Origin: CAZXBB01 sp964638815
GTDB lineage: Bacteria > Planctomycetota > Phycisphaerae > Phycisphaerales > SM1A02
Reading direction: 5' to 3'
Assembly: GCA_964638815.1 (NCBI GenBank)
Contig: CAZXBB010000319.1
Coordinates: 12,099-76,098 of the forward strand
DNA: 64,000 nucleotides
Each line of letters begins with the position of its first letter. Position 1 is the stretch's first letter. This document shows positions 54,206 to 62,894 of the stretch, piece after piece. Position numbers and translations under genes: made by a program. Under the pieces are notes generated by a model that made no database searches, was not told where the DNA came from, and saw nothing but the letters and a program-made list of their open reading frames with translations.

Positions 54206-54262
54206 GGCACGCAGGGACAAGCACACGCAGGGACAAGGCACACGCAGGGACAAGGGCACGCA
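54206..54262 (+). repeat. tandem cacgcagggacaag repeat before flbD
   Basis: Four copies with 14-17 bp period. The repeats carry caggga and aaggg, which resemble ribosome sites and lie directly upstream of the flbD ATG at 54268, so repeat number could affect flbD translation. Confidence 0.75.
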
Positions 54263-54267
54263 GGCAC

Positions 54268-54462
54268 ATGATCGCGCTCACTCGACTCAACGGGAAGCCC
54301 CTCGTCGTCAACGCCGAGCTGATTCGCTCGGTCGAGGAGAATCCCGACACCACGATCACGCTGATCAACGGCGATCACGTGATCGTGCGCGAGACGATGG
54401 AGGAGATCGTGGCGAAGGCGATCGAGTACGGGCGGCACCTGAGGACCGCGTTCAGCTACTAG
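54268..54462 (+). CDS. flbD: flagellar protein FlbD/SwrD
   Basis: This encodes 64 residues. It has MIALTRLNGKPLVVNAELIR followed by SVEENPDTTITLINGDHVIV and RETMEEIVAKAIEYGRHL, the FlbD family pattern (FNL..NSKPLVINADLI..). It follows flgE in Firmicutes and spirochaete operons; SwrD affects motor power in Bacillus. Last flagellar gene in the window; no motA/motB follow. Confidence 0.88.
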   Translation: MIALTRLNGKPLVVNAELIRSVEENPDTTITLINGDHVIVRETMEEIVAKAIEYGRHLRTAFSY

Positions 54463-54478
54463 TCTTTAGCGACGAGCA

Positions 54479-55642
54479 CTAGCTCCGCGAGAACGTGACC
54501 CGTGTCATCATCAGCTCCAGCGTCTGGCACACGAGGTCGATCTCGCGCTCGGTGAGCCGGGTGAAGAACGGCAGGGCGATCGTGCGGTGGCTGACGGATT
54601 CCGCGATCGGGAAATCGCCGGGGCCGTAGCCGTACGCGCGGCGGTAATGGGGGAGGAGCGGGATCGCGGGGAAGTAGTTCGACGCGCCGACCTCGTGCCG
54701 GCGGAGGCCCTCGATGATCTCGTTGCGATCGTGCTCGGTGAAGCGGTCACTCAGCCGGACGACGTAGACGAACCAGCTCATGAACGTCTCGGGCTCGACG
54801 GTCGGCACCATGAGGTCGGAGCTGCCGATCAACCGCCGCGTATACGCCTCCGCGATGCGCTGTCGCGATTCGATCAATTCGTCGAGGCGGCGCGCCTGCG
54901 CCGCGCCGAGCGCCGCCGCCATCTCGCTCAGGCGGTAGTTGTACCCGAGGCGTTCGAAATCGAACCACGAGCCGTGGTTGCCGCTCGCGTCCCCGCTGCC
55001 CGCCGCGCGTCCGTGGTTCCGCAGCGAGCGGCAGAGATTCGCGAGATGATCATCGTGGGTCACGATCATGCCGCCCTCGCCGGTCGTGATCTGCTTGTTC
55101 GGGTAGAAGCCGAAGACGGCGACGCGCCCGAAGCTGCCGATGGCGTCGTTGCGATACCGTCCGCCGAGCCCCTCGCAGGCGTCCTCGACGAGCGGGATCT
55201 CGTACTTGTTCGAGAGCGCGGCGAGCTGCGTCATGCCCGCCGGGTTCCCGAAGACCTCGACGCCGATGATGGCCCGGGTCCTGTCCGTGATCTTCGCCTC
55301 GGCGTCCTCGGGCCGCATGTTCAGCGTGCGCGGATCGCAGTCAACGAACACCGGCTTCGCGCCCACGTAGAGGATGCAGTTCGCCGACGCGACGAAGCTG
55401 AACGCCGGCGTCAGCACCTCGTCGCCCGGGCCGATGCCGAGCGCTGCGAGGGCGAGATGTAGCCCCGCGGTCCCCGACGACACGGCGATCGCGTGCGGGC
55501 GTCCCGTGCGGCGGGCGACCAGCCGCTCGAATTCCTCGATCCGGGGGCCGATGCTGAGCCGGCCGCTGCGCAGCGTGCTGACGACGGCACGGACCTCGTG
55601 ATCCGTGATGTCCGGAAGGCTGAGCGGAATCGATTCGGGCAC
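54479..55642 (-). CDS. DegT/DnrJ/EryC1/StrS-family PLP aminotransferase
   Basis: This encodes 387 residues starting at GTG with aggggagg before it. It shows DegT fold landmarks: GRPHAIAVSSGTAGLHLALA near 60, PAFSFVASANCILYVGAKPV, DPRTLNMRPED, LVEDACEGLGGRY, and FGFYPNKQITTGEGGMIVTH with the PLP lysine. The family aminates NDP-keto sugars for O-antigen, capsule or flagellin glycosylation. It lies back to back (3' to 3') with the flagellar locus, so a role in nonulosonate or flagellin sugar is possible but not shown; no partner sugar genes are present. Confidence 0.88.
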   Translation of the reverse strand: MPESIPLSLPDITDHEVRAVVSTLRSGRLSIGPRIEEFERLVARRTGRPHAIAVSSGTAGLHLALAALGIGPGDEVLTPAFSFVASANCILYVGAKPVFVDCDPRTLNMRPEDAEAKITDRTRAIIGVEVFGNPAGMTQLAALSNKYEIPLVEDACEGLGGRYRNDAIGSFGRVAVFGFYPNKQITTGEGGMIVTHDDHLANLCRSLRNHGRAAGSGDASGNHGSWFDFERLGYNYRLSEMAAALGAAQARRLDELIESRQRIAEAYTRRLIGSSDLMVPTVEPETFMSWFVYVVRLSDRFTEHDRNEIIEGLRRHEVGASNYFPAIPLLPHYRRAYGYGPGDFPIAESVSHRTIALPFFTRLTEREIDLVCQTLELMMTRVTFSRS

Positions 55643-55656
55643 GGGGGCCTCCCCTT

Positions 55657-55872
55657 GGGTCGGTTGAGCTTTGTCGGTTGAGCTTTGTCGGTTGAGCCTG
55701 GGTCGGTTGAGCTTTGTCGGTTGAGCCTGGGTCGGTTGAGCCTGGGTCGGTTGAGCTTGGGTCGGATGAGCCTGGGTCAGTCGAGCCTGGGTCAGTCGAG
55801 CCTGGGTCAGTCGAGCCTGGGTCAGTCGAGCCTGGGTCAGTCGAGCCTGGGTCAGTCGAGTCCTGTCAGTTC
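55657..55872. repeat. 15-bp minisatellite, about 15 copies
   Basis: A 15-bp unit gtcggttgagcctgg, with a few 14-bp members (gtcggttgagcttt), then a second block of identical gtcagtcgagcctgg copies. The run fills the 268-bp gap between the aminotransferase and the HEAT gene, so it lies in the aminotransferase leader or promoter on the minus strand. No other element was seen in the gap. Confidence 0.9.
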
Positions 55873-55910
55873 ATACCTGCCCGTTGTCACCTGTCAGACG
55901 CAAGAACCGG

Positions 55911-57416
55911 TCAACGGGCATCGATGTCGATCACCTGCTCGAGCGCCCGGTCGAGCGCACCCGTGTGCTTGAGGTAGAGCCAGGCCGCCTGGAGTTGGAG
56001 CCCTTCGGAGACGCGACCGCCCCCGGCGGCAATGCGGCCGAGCATTTCGAGGTCCGTCGGCGCCAGCGATTCCGCGTGACGGGCGATGAGGATCAGTGCG
56101 ATCGAGTCCGCTCGTCCGGCGCCGATGCGACGCACGCCACGTGCCGCTTCGCCCGCGGCGGTCGAGCGCGACTCGAAGAGGCCAAGGAGAATGACCTCCT
56201 GGGCCAGGCTGTCGTCTCTCACGCGGGCGAGCCGACGCGCGACGAGGTCGGGATCGATCTCGAAGAGACGCGTCGCCGCTTCGACCGCGTGCGTGCTGCG
56301 CTCCGCCTGGCCGGGCTCCTCGCGTTCGACCGTTTCGAGCATGTGCAGGTACACCGGCGCGGACTGGTCCGGCGGCAGGTCGGCGAGGGCGGTCATGGCC
56401 CACCGCGTCGACGGGAGATGACCGAGGTCGATCAGCGCGCGCAGGGCGTCGGCGGGGTTCGCGCCCTCGCTCATGACGCGACCGGTCTCGGCGATGCACC
56501 GGAGCAGATCGTCGTCGGGCTTCAGGCGGTCGTACACGGACGCCGGGACGTCGCCCGCGGCGAGGAGGAGCAGACCGTACCGGACGCGATCGCGGTAGGC
56601 GGGCTCGTCGCCGAGGGCGCGGGCCCAGCAGCCGATCGCGTTCGGCGGGTCGAGGTCGACGATCGTGAGGACGGCACGGTAGCGCACCGCGTCGCTGAGC
56701 TGCGCGTCCTCGAGGAGACGACGCACCCAGGGGAGCGCCTCGCGAACCTCGAACTGGCGGATCGCCTCGAGCACGCCGAGCACGTGGCGATCGCGTTCCG
56801 GTCGCGGCACGCTGTCGAGCCGATCCGTGAAGGTGCTGAAAGGCGCGGCGTCGCCGAGCCGCGCCAGCAGGAGCGACGCAAGACCCGCGATGCGAAGCTG
56901 CGCGCTGCTCGCCAGCGGGGCAACGTCCGCCGGGTCCACGGTCTCCTCGAGCAGGATGAGCTCGCCGATGAGCAGCAGTCGCGAGAGCGGCGGGAGCTCC
57001 TGCCATCGCAGCAGCTCCGGGATCTGATCGCGTCCGAGGAGATCCATGTCGATCGCGTTCGCGATCAGCGCCTCGCCCGCTTCGTGCTCGAGCTGCGTCA
57101 CGAGCCACGGATCGATGTGATGCGGGTCGCGTATCTCCGCAAGGCCGAGAATGGCGTGGACCTGCACCTGCCAGTCGCCGTCGTGCACGAGACGCAGGAG
57201 CAACGGCTCGAGTGACGGATCCTTGAGCTGCCGAAGCGCGAAGAGCCGCGACAGGTGCGAGCCGTCCCGCTGCGGCACCACGGCGCGCCGGAGATTGCGT
57301 ACGGCGGCCTCGTGCAGCTCGGCGGGCGACTGCGCACGGGCGGGGGCGGTCATGACCGCGCCGAGGGCGACGAGCGCCACGATCGGGAGCCGGAAGGAGC
57401 CTCGCCTTCGTCGCAT
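55911..57416 (-). CDS. secreted HEAT-repeat protein, unknown function
   Basis: This encodes 501 residues. N-terminus PIVALVALGAVMTAPARAQS is a signal peptide. The mature protein is helical with HEAT-like pairs: LSRLFALRQLKDPSLEPLLL, DGDWQVQVHAILGLAEIRDP, then VRYRAVLTIVDLDPPNAIGC and further repeats. It would be a periplasmic scaffold. Start ATG 57416 has TACACT 6 nt upstream and no ribosome site (leaderless pattern), although it lies only 72 bp behind dnaA. No closer family recognised. Confidence 0.7.
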   Translation of the reverse strand: MRRRRGSFRLPIVALVALGAVMTAPARAQSPAELHEAAVRNLRRAVVPQRDGSHLSRLFALRQLKDPSLEPLLLRLVHDGDWQVQVHAILGLAEIRDPHHIDPWLVTQLEHEAGEALIANAIDMDLLGRDQIPELLRWQELPPLSRLLLIGELILLEETVDPADVAPLASSAQLRIAGLASLLLARLGDAAPFSTFTDRLDSVPRPERDRHVLGVLEAIRQFEVREALPWVRRLLEDAQLSDAVRYRAVLTIVDLDPPNAIGCWARALGDEPAYRDRVRYGLLLLAAGDVPASVYDRLKPDDDLLRCIAETGRVMSEGANPADALRALIDLGHLPSTRWAMTALADLPPDQSAPVYLHMLETVEREEPGQAERSTHAVEAATRLFEIDPDLVARRLARVRDDSLAQEVILLGLFESRSTAAGEAARGVRRIGAGRADSIALILIARHAESLAPTDLEMLGRIAAGGGRVSEGLQLQAAWLYLKHTGALDRALEQVIDIDAR

Positions 57417-57422
57417 CGGGCC

Positions 57423-57428
57423 AGTGTA
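57423..57428 (-). promoter_or_regulatory. -10 hexamer TACACT, probable leaderless start
   Basis: On the minus strand TACACT ends 6 nt before the ATG at 57416, with ggcccg between and no ribosome site. Confidence 0.5.
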
Positions 57429-57488
57429 CCGCGCCGTGGGCGAGGCGACAGCGGCAAGCCGCGCGCCCGCACAGGGTGGCGTTGCCGA

Positions 57489-59174
57489 TCAGTTCCGCGT
57501 CGTGGCCCTCGCGACCTCGTGGCGAAGCTGATCGACGAGCTCCGTCAGAGCGATCGGCTCCTGTCCGTCGCCGGCCTGCACCGACTCCTTGCTCACGAGC
57601 TGCCGGCACAGACGCTGCTCCGCCGTGTGCACGGTCGAGTGATACGGGCGGCCGATCGCGCGCGCCAGCTCGGGGTAGCTGAGCGTCGTGAGCGAGCGAC
57701 CGAGGTACGCGACGAGCGCCCGGGCGAGCACGACGCGGCGGTGACGCGACGTGCCCATGAGGTCGGTGCGGCCGATACCGACGCGCCGGCACACGACGTC
57801 GATGACCGTGCCGATGCGCACCGGGACCGGCGGCTGCCAGCCGTGGTCCTTGAAGAGCTGCTCGACGAGGACGATCCCGGCTTCGTCCGCCGTTGCGCCG
57901 CCGTCGCCTCCCGACGGGCCGTCTCCGCACAGCGTCCACAGCGCGGCGAGCTTGGTCACGGCGCCCTCGAGCTCACGGACCGACGCGACACACCGTGACG
58001 CGACCGCCTCCGTGGCGGCGTCGCTGATCGGAAGGCTCCGCGCGGCCGCCAGCCGCTTCACGATCGCGATGCGCGTTTCGCGGTCGGGGCGGTCGATCTG
58101 GACCACCATCCCGGACAGGAACCGGCTGACAAGCGCCTGGCTGAAACGCTTGATGACGCGCGGGTGCTCGTCCGACGCCAGCACGATGCGCGCTCCCGTC
58201 AGGTCGATCGCGTCCAGCGTGTGCAGGAACTCGCCCTGCGTTCGCACCTTGTTCGAAAGGAAGTGCACGTCGTCGATCGCGAGGAGGTCGAGTTTCCGGA
58301 CGCGACGCCGGAACGTGTCGAGGGTGTTCTTGCGGATCGAAGCGATGTACTCGTTGGTGAACTGCTCGCCCGTGACGTACCGCACGTCTTCCGGCCGGCC
58401 GGTCATGGCCTGGAACTGGCGGCAGATGCCCTGAAGCAGGTGCGTCTTCCCGAGTCCGCACTCGCCGTGTATGAAGAGCGGGCTCACGCCCTGCGCGTCC
58501 GTCGCCTCGAGCAGGCGGCACGCAGTCGAGTACGCGAGGCGGTTCGACTGGCCGACCACGAACTCGTCCAGCCGCCGCAAGGCGGCCCGGCGGACCGTGT
58601 GCCGACGGCGCGCGTCCGGCGACGCCGCGCCCGGGCCGGCTTCGGTGAGCACGCCGGCGCCGTGATCCGCGCGCCCCGCGGCGTCGCCGCCCGGCGCGTC
58701 GGTGTCCGCAGCGACCCGCAGGTCGATCTGCGCGGGCCGTCCCAGCGAATCGGCCGCGACGCGCTCGAGATCCTCCGTGAAGTTCGACTCGATCCACTTG
58801 TAGACGTAGGCGTTGCTCGCCGTCACCTCGAGACGGGAGTCCGCCACGGCCAGGCCGGTATGCTCGAACCACATCCGGTACTTGTGATCGCCGAGGTGGG
58901 ACTTGAGCGCCGTGCGGACCTTGCGGGCCTCCGGCGTCGAGTCCGGGTCACGGACGAGCCGCGGTTCGCCGTCGTGGCCGGAGGTTCGGGTCTCGTCTGC
59001 GAACGAACGTATCGGGCGTCTCGCGCCGGAGGGACTTTGCACGTGCACCGATCGATCTCCTGCGTCGGGAAACGGATCTGCATCCGGGCGCACGACATCG
59101 AGCGTCCGGAGCGATGAACCGACGCCGCCTGCGCCGGTGACATCACCGCGTCGAGAACCAGAATTGAATTGCAT
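57489..59174 (-). CDS. dnaA: chromosomal replication initiator DnaA
   Basis: This encodes 561 residues from the ATG at 59174 (the longer frame would add a non-DnaA leader of 82 residues). A disordered tail (1-80) precedes domain I (KSHLGDHKYRMWFEHTGLAV near 100). The AAA+ core has Walker A GECGLGKT (237-244), Walker B LLAIDDVHFLSNKVR and sensor motifs. The C-terminal DNA-binding domain reads RHRRVVLARALVAYLGRSLT then IGRPYHSTVHTAEQ; the signature is usually GRDHTTV, and Y-H-S-T-V is a departure. The HEAT gene follows after 72 bp. Start and domain I placement are uncertain; initiator function is inferred. Confidence 0.85.
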   Translation of the reverse strand: MQFNSGSRRGDVTGAGGVGSSLRTLDVVRPDADPFPDAGDRSVHVQSPSGARRPIRSFADETRTSGHDGEPRLVRDPDSTPEARKVRTALKSHLGDHKYRMWFEHTGLAVADSRLEVTASNAYVYKWIESNFTEDLERVAADSLGRPAQIDLRVAADTDAPGGDAAGRADHGAGVLTEAGPGAASPDARRRHTVRRAALRRLDEFVVGQSNRLAYSTACRLLEATDAQGVSPLFIHGECGLGKTHLLQGICRQFQAMTGRPEDVRYVTGEQFTNEYIASIRKNTLDTFRRRVRKLDLLAIDDVHFLSNKVRTQGEFLHTLDAIDLTGARIVLASDEHPRVIKRFSQALVSRFLSGMVVQIDRPDRETRIAIVKRLAAARSLPISDAATEAVASRCVASVRELEGAVTKLAALWTLCGDGPSGGDGGATADEAGIVLVEQLFKDHGWQPPVPVRIGTVIDVVCRRVGIGRTDLMGTSRHRRVVLARALVAYLGRSLTTLSYPELARAIGRPYHSTVHTAEQRLCRQLVSKESVQAGDGQEPIALTELVDQLRHEVARATTRN

Positions 59175-59380
59175 CAGTGCACGACCGCGTCGGGGAGGGC
59201 CGACCCGAGCCAACACGACCACGCTTCTCCACCCTGATGGGATGATGCCGCTGATCGCCAGACGCACGCCGAGGTCTTCGATTTCAGATCGGAACTCGCG
59301 ATTGCCTGGAGATCGTCTTTCGATGAGGACGGGGTCGGAGGAGTGTGTGCCGAGTCCGCTCGTCCTTGAGCGGCAGGGAG

Positions 59381-59408
59381 AGAATAGCGTCAGCGTATTG
59401 CCGCACAA
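59381..59408 (-). promoter_or_regulatory. weak -35/-10 candidate upstream of dnaA
   Basis: On the minus strand TTGTGC (59403-59408) is followed after 16 bp by TATTCT (59381-59386). It lies about 200 nt before the dnaA start, implying a long leader. Weak match. Confidence 0.25.
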
Positions 59409-59560
59409 GCCCCGGCGCACAACTCACGCGCCCGTTGGCGCCCGAATCGCCCTTTGAGCGGAGGATACAGGGGCGCGCAGTTTTTTTTCTGCACGCGTTT
59501 CGTGCGCGCTGGTGATGTTCGGTGGACAACCTGCGGGGTTGCGTCGCCGCAATGCGGTTC

Positions 59561-60601
59561 TTAGACATGGGCGCGCAGCGATCTGATGAGCGCGAGCCGC
59601 CCGAGCACCGCCCGGAAGCCCTCCCCGCGGTAGAGCGCGATCGCGGGGTGATTCGATTCATCGACCGCCAGCGTGATCGACCGCTCGGGCCGACTGTCGA
59701 CGAGATGCAGGCCGTGGCGAAGCAGCTCGCGTCCCAGCCCGCGGCCGCGCGCCGCGGCGGCGAGCCCGATGTACACGAGCTCGATCGCGTCGCTGGCGGG
59801 CGACCGGCTGAGGAGCAGCGCCCCGCGCGCCTTCCCGTCGATACGCAGCATCGTCCACATCGTCGGGTCGAAGTCGCCGGTTCCCTGGTGCCCCGCGAGG
59901 ATGTCCTCGGTACGGCGCAGGCCGCGCAGGCCGGGACAATCGAGCGTGTCCTCGTAGCTCGCCTCCAGCACGTCGAGCAGCTCGTCGCGCTGCGACGCGT
60001 CGTATGGCGCGACCGTGACGCCGTCCGGCCAGCGGGGAGCGGGGTGCCGTCGTCGCCCGCTCAGCGCCCGTTCCATGTAGCTGAGCCGGGCGAGCTGCGC
60101 GAAGCCCGCCGCCAGCAGCGCATCACGCTGGAGCCGCTGGCGCGGATCGAGGAGCACCTGGGCGAGGTCGACTTCCATGGCGCCGAGTTCGAGGCACGCA
60201 TGCCCGATCAGCGCAGCCAGCGGATCGATCGCGGATCGCGTATCGGGCGTGCTCGTGAACAGGATCGCGGTGCGACCGGGATTGGGCACCGCGAGCACGG
60301 TGTCGGTGATCACACCGGCGTCGCTGACGATCGCCCACATCGCATCGATCCGGATGCCGTTGGCACTCGTGAACGCGATGAACCGCTCCGCCTGAGCAAG
60401 CGAAGCGTCGGTGACGCCCTCGGGTCGGGCGCGACGCCCGATTCGCACCGCGGCGCCGTCCGGACCCGCTCCCGCGAGCAGTCGATCCACCGCCGCGAGC
60501 CGGATGTCCGCGTCCACGCGTACGATCCGACCTCTTCCCGGGACCTCGCGGGGCGGGCCGGCGGAGGCGGCGGTCGTCCGATTGGAGTGCGAGGCGGTCA
60601 T
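59561..60601 (-). CDS. tandem GNAT-family N-acetyltransferase
   Basis: This encodes 346 residues with two GNAT folds. The C-terminal one is the better: ELVYIGLAAAARGRGLGREL holds the acetyl-CoA pyrophosphate loop (R-G-x-G-L-G), and SNHPAIALYRGEGFRAVLGR is the usual C-terminal element. The N-terminal half (about 50-180) has degenerate GNAT features. Tandem GNAT enzymes include mycothiol synthase MshD, but residues special to it cannot be checked. The ATG at 60601 has gggagg upstream. It is divergent to the exported protein, with overlapping promoter boxes. Confidence 0.75.
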   Translation of the reverse strand: MTASHSNRTTAASAGPPREVPGRGRIVRVDADIRLAAVDRLLAGAGPDGAAVRIGRRARPEGVTDASLAQAERFIAFTSANGIRIDAMWAIVSDAGVITDTVLAVPNPGRTAILFTSTPDTRSAIDPLAALIGHACLELGAMEVDLAQVLLDPRQRLQRDALLAAGFAQLARLSYMERALSGRRRHPAPRWPDGVTVAPYDASQRDELLDVLEASYEDTLDCPGLRGLRRTEDILAGHQGTGDFDPTMWTMLRIDGKARGALLLSRSPASDAIELVYIGLAAAARGRGLGRELLRHGLHLVDSRPERSITLAVDESNHPAIALYRGEGFRAVLGRLALIRSLRAHV

Positions 60602-60625
60602 CGGCCCTCCCGCGAAACGCCGCCT

Positions 60626-60653
60626 TTGACCTGGCGTTCGGGTTCCTTAGAAT
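60626..60653 (+). promoter_or_regulatory. sigma70-type promoter of the exported-protein gene
   Basis: TTGACC (60626-60631), 16-bp spacer, TAGAAT (60648-60653). The -10 overlaps a TATTCT box on the other strand. About 57 bp before the ATG at 60711. Confidence 0.55.
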
Positions 60654-60710
60654 AGTCGGTTTCCCCGGCCGCCGGCCCCCGTGGGCCGTCCGGGAGCCCG
60701 GAGATCGATC

Positions 60711-61355
60711 ATGAGGACGAATCTGCCGCCCGCCGCCGTTCGCGTGCAACCGCCGAGATGGTCGAGCCGCGCCCTGGTCGCCGCGTTCGCGGCGCTGGTC
60801 CTGGCCGGGGCGGTGGGGGCGTTCCCGGAGCCGGCCGCGGTTCCCCACCGCTGGGAGCTGCGTTTCACGCCGGGGCATTTCCGACTGTACACGGACCCCA
60901 TCGACGGGGCTTCCTACTGGTACTTCACGTACACGGTCACGAACCTCACCGGTCGGGACCAGATCTGGGCGCCGAGTTTTATTCTCTATACGGACACCGG
61001 GGAGATCCTCCACTCCGGCCGGGACGTGCCCACGCGGGCCGAGGAGAGCATCCGCGACCTGCTCGGCATCCCGCTTCTCGAGACCCAGAACGAGGTCATC
61101 GGCGACATCTTCCAGGGCCGCGAGAACGAGCGTGACGCCCTGGCGGTGTGGCCCGCCCGGATGACGAACGTCAACGAGGTCTCGATGTTCATCGGCGGCC
61201 TCAGCGGCGAGACCGCGGGGGTGGCCCACCCGGTCACCGGGGAGCAGATGATCCTCCGCAAGACCCTCCAGCGGGAATATCTCATCCGGGGGAATGCCCT
61301 TGCCCGGGGCTCAACGCCGATCGAGCTGATCGAGGAGCACTGGATCTTCCGCTAG
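60711..61355 (+). CDS. exported or anchored protein of unknown function
   Basis: This encodes 214 residues. An N-terminal hydrophobic segment (ALVAAFAALVLAGAVGAF, about residues 22-39) is a signal peptide or anchor. The rest is probably beta-rich: LRFTPGHFRLYTDPIDGASY, WYFTYTVTNLTGRDQIWAPS and IGGLSGETAGVAHPV, resembling an immunoglobulin-like or transthyretin-like module. No family recognised. It is followed 45 bp later by rpmA, which has its own TAAACT box. Confidence 0.6.
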   Translation: MRTNLPPAAVRVQPPRWSSRALVAAFAALVLAGAVGAFPEPAAVPHRWELRFTPGHFRLYTDPIDGASYWYFTYTVTNLTGRDQIWAPSFILYTDTGEILHSGRDVPTRAEESIRDLLGIPLLETQNEVIGDIFQGRENERDALAVWPARMTNVNEVSMFIGGLSGETAGVAHPVTGEQMILRKTLQREYLIRGNALARGSTPIELIEEHWIFR

Positions 61356-61363
61356 CCTTCCCG

Positions 61364-61369
61364 TAAACT
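61364..61369 (+). promoter_or_regulatory. -10 hexamer TAAACT for rpmA
   Basis: TAAACT ends 31 nt before the rpmA ATG, which has an aggggt ribosome site. No -35 is obvious. Confidence 0.35.
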
Positions 61370-61400
61370 CCGCGACTCGAAACTCTCAGGGGTCCGCTCC

Positions 61401-61709
61401 ATGGCACATAAGAAGGGACAAGGCTCCAGCCGCAACGGCCGCGACTCGAACCCGCAGTTCCGCGGGGTCAAGCTCTACGGCGGCGAGCGCGCCAGGCCCG
61501 GCGCGATCATCGTCCGCCAGTGCGGCACGCACTTCCGGCCTGGTTATCTCGTTGACAAGGGTCGGGACGACACGCTGTTCGCTCTCGCGGACGGTCGCGT
61601 GCAGTTCAGGGGCCGCTACGTGGACGTCGTTCCGTCCGATCCCGCGACGCCGCGATTCACGGCCGTCGCCCGCACGATGGAGCAGAAGAAGACACGGAAG
61701 GCGAGCTGA
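61401..61709 (+). CDS. rpmA: 50S ribosomal protein L27
   Basis: This encodes 102 residues. It starts [20 protein letters not shown], the mature L27 N-terminus that reaches into the peptidyl transferase centre, then [19 protein letters not shown] and the C-terminal [21 protein letters not shown] [17 protein letters not shown]. No staphylococcal-type cleavage extension. Usually paired with rplU; here rplU is absent, and obg follows. Confidence 0.95.
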   Translation: MAHKKGQGSSRNGRDSNPQFRGVKLYGGERARPGAIIVRQCGTHFRPGYLVDKGRDDTLFALADGRVQFRGRYVDVVPSDPATPRFTAVARTMEQKKTRKAS

Positions 61710-62846
<1,137 letters not shown>

Positions 62847-62879
62847 TCCGGAATGAATCAGGGCCGGGCAGCCGCGTGG

Positions 62880-62885
62880 TACACT
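62880..62885 (+). promoter_or_regulatory. extended -10 (TGG-TACACT) for the kinase, possible leaderless start
   Basis: TGgTACACT ends 9 nt before the ATG at 62895. A gagg lies between, so a conventional ribosome site on an upstream transcript cannot be excluded. Confidence 0.45.
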
Positions 62886-62894
62886 GAGGTGCCG

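Noticed and set aside
59479..59494. gcag-T8-ctgc as a terminator
   Set aside because: The T-tract is the loop between short arms rather than following a stem; stems are only 4 bp, and it does not lie properly after a gene end on either strand.
59421..59560. possible oriC upstream of dnaA
   Set aside because: Only one weak box (gttgtccac-like on the minus strand at about 59522-59531) and an 8-T run were seen; no cluster of DnaA boxes or AT-rich unwinding element.
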